The notes beneath the pieces were generated by a model that made no database searches, was not told the DNA's origin, and saw nothing but the letters and a program-made list of their open reading frames with translations. Of a DNA stretch of 64,000 nucleotides, positions 61,865-64,000 are shown in pieces. Origin of the DNA: Myxococcales bacterium (GTDB lineage: Bacteria > Myxococcota_A > Polyangia > Palsa-1104 > JAEUJZ01). Position 1 is the stretch's first letter; each line of letters starts with the position of its first letter. The position numbers and the translations under genes were made by a program. Location: positions 256,550-320,549 of the forward strand of contig JAEUJZ010000023.1 in assembly GCA_016794505.1 (NCBI GenBank), read 5' to 3'.

Positions 61865-62989
61865 ATGGCTACAGCCACGAACGGCTCTGTGGGCTTTCGC
61901 CTGCTGGACCTGGATATCCAAGACTTCCGCGGCATCGACAGGCTGCACCTGGACTTTCGTGACGAAACCGATGAGCCGATCCCGCTGATCGTCCTAGCCG
62001 GCGACAACGGCTGCGGCAAGACGGCGGTGCTGGAAGCGATCCTGTTGCTCTTAGCCCGCGATGATCTTCTGCCCCAAGATGCCGCCCCGCTAAAGGAACA
62101 GATCCGCTTCGGCGCCGAGAACTTTAGGCTGCAAGCAAACCTGCGCGGCGTCGATCAACCGACCCCCTCAGATGCATTGTGCTGGCGCGTCTATCAGCCG
62201 CCTTCGCCGTTTGAGCTGCCACAGTTCTTCACCGTCGGACCGAATGGGCAACAGCCGTGGCCTATCCCCGCCGGTTGGAGGGGTGCTTTTCGCGGCGACT
62301 CCTGGCCGCGGGTCGAGTACTTCTCAGCGCGGCGCGAGCCGGTGCGCTTGGGGCACACGCCATACAAGGTCGATGGCCAACAGCGAGATGAAGGCCAGCG
62401 GCTCGCGAACCTCAAGCGCTTGCTGATCAACTCGTTCTATCGACGAAACCGGCGCGGCAGCACGACAGAAAAAGGGGGCTCGCCGTTTGAGCGCCTGCAG
62501 CGCTTCTGGACGCGCTTTTCGACGAAGAATCAGACGCTGGATGTCCTCCCGGCCAGCAACAACCCCGGCTCGGGCGATGAGGTGGTGCTGCGCGATGCGA
62601 CGCAGCCGATCCCCGAAGACATCACCAGCCTGGAACAAGCGCGCGAGCTATCCGCGACGCGCAGCGACATTCCCAAGCTGCTGACGCTGGATCGGCTCAG
62701 CTCAGGCCAGGTGGCGCTGTTCGCGTTTGCCGGGCCGCTGGTCTTTTCCGACCGCCCCGCCGACTTTGTGCTGATCGACGAGCCAGAGCAGCACATGCAT
62801 ACAAGCTGGCAGCGCCTGATCATTCCCGCCCTGCGCGAGCTATCGCCGACCTCGCAGTTCATCGTCGCCACACAGTCGGAAGAGATCCTGTCGCAGGCCC
62901 TTTCGTACGAGCGCTTCATCTTGATCGGCGATGCCGATCCGCGGGCCAGCCTGTCGTCGGAGAGCGGCAGCAATGAGGCGCAGTCATGA
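61865..62989 (+). CDS. AAA/ABC-type ATPase of a two-gene ATPase-TOPRIM module (AriA-like)
   Basis: A 374-aa ATPase of the SMC/RecF/OLD kind. Walker A is GDNGCGKT at 46-53, an ABC signature LSSGQ is at 278-282, Walker B FVLIDEPE at 301-308 and ATQSEE at 335-340 (the usual His of ATHS is Gln). Only about 130 residues lie between the two halves, so there is no long coiled-coil. This is the architecture of AriA, the ATPase of the PARIS system, and of OLD-like ATPases. The next gene, overlapping by 4 nt, encodes a DUF4435/TOPRIM-like protein, the AriB counterpart. The ATG is chosen 111 nt after the divergent hydroxylase gene. Assignment to PARIS is by architecture. Confidence 0.75.
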   Translation: MATATNGSVGFRLLDLDIQDFRGIDRLHLDFRDETDEPIPLIVLAGDNGCGKTAVLEAILLLLARDDLLPQDAAPLKEQIRFGAENFRLQANLRGVDQPTPSDALCWRVYQPPSPFELPQFFTVGPNGQQPWPIPAGWRGAFRGDSWPRVEYFSARREPVRLGHTPYKVDGQQRDEGQRLANLKRLLINSFYRRNRRGSTTEKGGSPFERLQRFWTRFSTKNQTLDVLPASNNPGSGDEVVLRDATQPIPEDITSLEQARELSATRSDIPKLLTLDRLSSGQVALFAFAGPLVFSDRPADFVLIDEPEQHMHTSWQRLIIPALRELSPTSQFIVATQSEEILSQALSYERFILIGDADPRASLSSESGSNEAQS

Positions 62990-63816
62990 AGACGACGGTG
63001 CTCGACCTGTACCGGGGTCGCCTGTCCGTCTGGGTCGAAGACGAGCTTTCGCGCGAGGTGCTGACGCTTCTGTGGCAAGACGCGCAGATCAATGTCTTGG
63101 TGGCGCGCGGCAAGGCCGGCGTTCAGGCCCTCGTCGGATCGCGGCCACCTGAGTTTGCCGAGCGCGTCTTTGGCATCGTGGACCGCGACTTCGATGACGA
63201 CAACCACGCGATGTGGGACCAGCCAGGCTGTGATGTGTTGCGCTGGCCCGCTCATGAGCTGGAAAACCTGCTGCTCGACTTTGAGGCACTGAGCCAGATC
63301 TCTTCCCGCGAGAGCCCAGAACAGATCGAAGCGCGGGCCAAAGCACGGGCCGAAGCGCTGCGCGCGTGGATGGCGTGCAAGTCTGTGCTGCGAGAGCTGC
63401 ACAATGAGCTAGGCGCTGAGTTTCCGACGGATCCGCGGCAGGATCTTCCGAGTCTGCACGCCGCAGAAGAACACCTGAGCCTCGCTCGCTATTGGACCCA
63501 GCACACCGCCTCTTTTTCGCGCTGGAACGATCCACAGACCCGCCGCAGCGCGCTGATCGCCGCCGACACGCGCCTAAAAGACGAGCTGCAATCCGGGGCA
63601 TGGTGTCTGACGTTCTCAGGCAAAGAGATCTTCCGGCACCTGCGCAGCCATGTGCCGGGCCTGGATCGCACGCCCAAGCGTCCACCGCAGCCGACACCAG
63701 CCGACCGTGAGCTAAACGTAGCGAAGCTCTTGTGTGAACGCCTTCGCTCGACGGGCCGCATCCCACCCCCTGTGACTCGTCTGCGGGATGTACTACGTCG
63801 CCGTGCCAAGCTCTGA
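62986..63816 (+). CDS. DUF4435/TOPRIM-like protein (AriB-like putative nuclease)
   Basis: A 276-aa protein that looks like DUF4435, a TOPRIM-type fold. The first acidic residue is E18 (VWVEDELSRE); the second pair is D66xD68 (FGIVDRDFD). The following HELENLLLD at 90-98 is the family's conserved block. In PARIS, AriB is such a TOPRIM nuclease released by AriA when a phage anti-restriction protein is sensed, and it cleaves tRNA. The gene follows the ATPase with ATGA overlap in the AriA-AriB order. Sequence-level identity to AriB is not tested; a different TOPRIM-ATPase pair is possible. Confidence 0.7.
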   Translation: MKTTVLDLYRGRLSVWVEDELSREVLTLLWQDAQINVLVARGKAGVQALVGSRPPEFAERVFGIVDRDFDDDNHAMWDQPGCDVLRWPAHELENLLLDFEALSQISSRESPEQIEARAKARAEALRAWMACKSVLRELHNELGAEFPTDPRQDLPSLHAAEEHLSLARYWTQHTASFSRWNDPQTRRSALIAADTRLKDELQSGAWCLTFSGKEIFRHLRSHVPGLDRTPKRPPQPTPADRELNVAKLLCERLRSTGRIPPPVTRLRDVLRRRAKL

Positions 63817-63897
63817 TTTCTGTGCGCTGTCACGGGGGTTTCAAAGGGGGCATACGCACTTCTTTACGAGGCGCATGGGCGGCGATACGCTCGCCGT

Positions 63898-64000
63898 ATG
63901 TCGAGGATGTGGCGGGTCGAGACGGACGCCGCCTATGAAATGGATCGGCGACCGCGGTCGTCTGGGGTGTCTATGACGCATAGAACAGCGCTCGTTCCGT
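63898..64000 (+). CDS. Possible start of a gene cut by the window edge
   Basis: An ATG at 63898 opens a frame (SRMWRVETDAAYEMDRRPRS) that is still open at the window end. It has no ribosome-binding site that can be defended and no recognisable motif, so it may be spurious. It is listed only because it might be part of the locus following the ATPase-DUF4435 pair. Confidence 0.2.
   Translation, partial: MSRMWRVETDAAYEMDRRPRSSGVSMTHRTALVP

Overview
The window is a 64 kb piece of a GC-rich bacterial chromosome (about two thirds G+C by eye). It looks like a Myxococcota-type or related deltaproteobacterial genome. The grounds are two Hanks-type Ser/Thr kinases (one with an N-terminal zinc ribbon), PilZ, FHA and sigma-54 regulators, two PEGA-domain membrane proteins, Cys-rich and FG-GAP lipoproteins, NTT-type nucleotide-transporter relatives, and a 16-bp parS palindrome of the TGTTCCACGTGGAACA type at 26247. 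The parS site argues for a chromosomal location in the origin-proximal part of the replicon. The taxonomic call is inference; no rRNA or tRNA gene is visible.

Layout. 0-6.7 kb (minus strand): a translationally coupled glycosyltransferase and CrtC-like carotenoid hydratase, a Cys-rich beta-helix lipoprotein, a PEGA protein and a DUF6918-type protein. 6.9-10.2 kb (plus): an FG-GAP lipoprotein and a DUF2058 protein. 10.3-17.8 kb (minus): a long run in transcription order PEGA protein, NTT-like membrane protein, two halves of a heterodimeric ABC exporter, then three tandem small secreted Cys-rich paralogues. 18-29 kb: a secreted hydrolase, an orphan FlhA/SctV-family protein, a Ser/Thr kinase, PilZ, helix-hairpin-helix and TIGR01777 proteins, a WbqC-like protein, parS, a MauG/CcpA-type di-haem protein, a zinc-ribbon protein, a YbjN-like protein and TatD.

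30.2-31.3 kb is a complete IS630-family element. It is followed by a coupled pair (31.4-36.2 kb): a class III nucleotidyl cyclase with an N-terminal domain resembling PD-(D/E)xK nucleases, and an NTT-HEAT-cyclic-nucleotide-binding fusion, a plausible one-step cNMP circuit. 36-43 kb (minus): lipoprotein, NUDIX, secreted protein, zinc-ribbon kinase, L,D-transpeptidase, TPR-like protein and XerD. 43-50.8 kb (plus): SCP2 protein, alpha-methylacyl-CoA racemase-like protein, M16 protease, a glycosyltransferase/deacetylase fusion and ribosomal protein S20. 50.9-59.6 kb: an NtrC-type regulator with an RmlC-like epimerase, a VWA-FHA protein, a DUF4331-like protein apparently split over two genes, and an operon of nadD, a DUF2520 protein and an alkaline-phosphatase-fold protein.

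The window ends with an M15/peptidoglycan-binding lipoprotein, a block of five 43-bp tandem repeats, a fatty-acid-hydroxylase-type membrane protein, and a two-gene ATPase plus DUF4435/TOPRIM-like module (61.9-63.8 kb). That module resembles the AriA-AriB pair of the PARIS anti-phage system and is the strongest defence candidate here.
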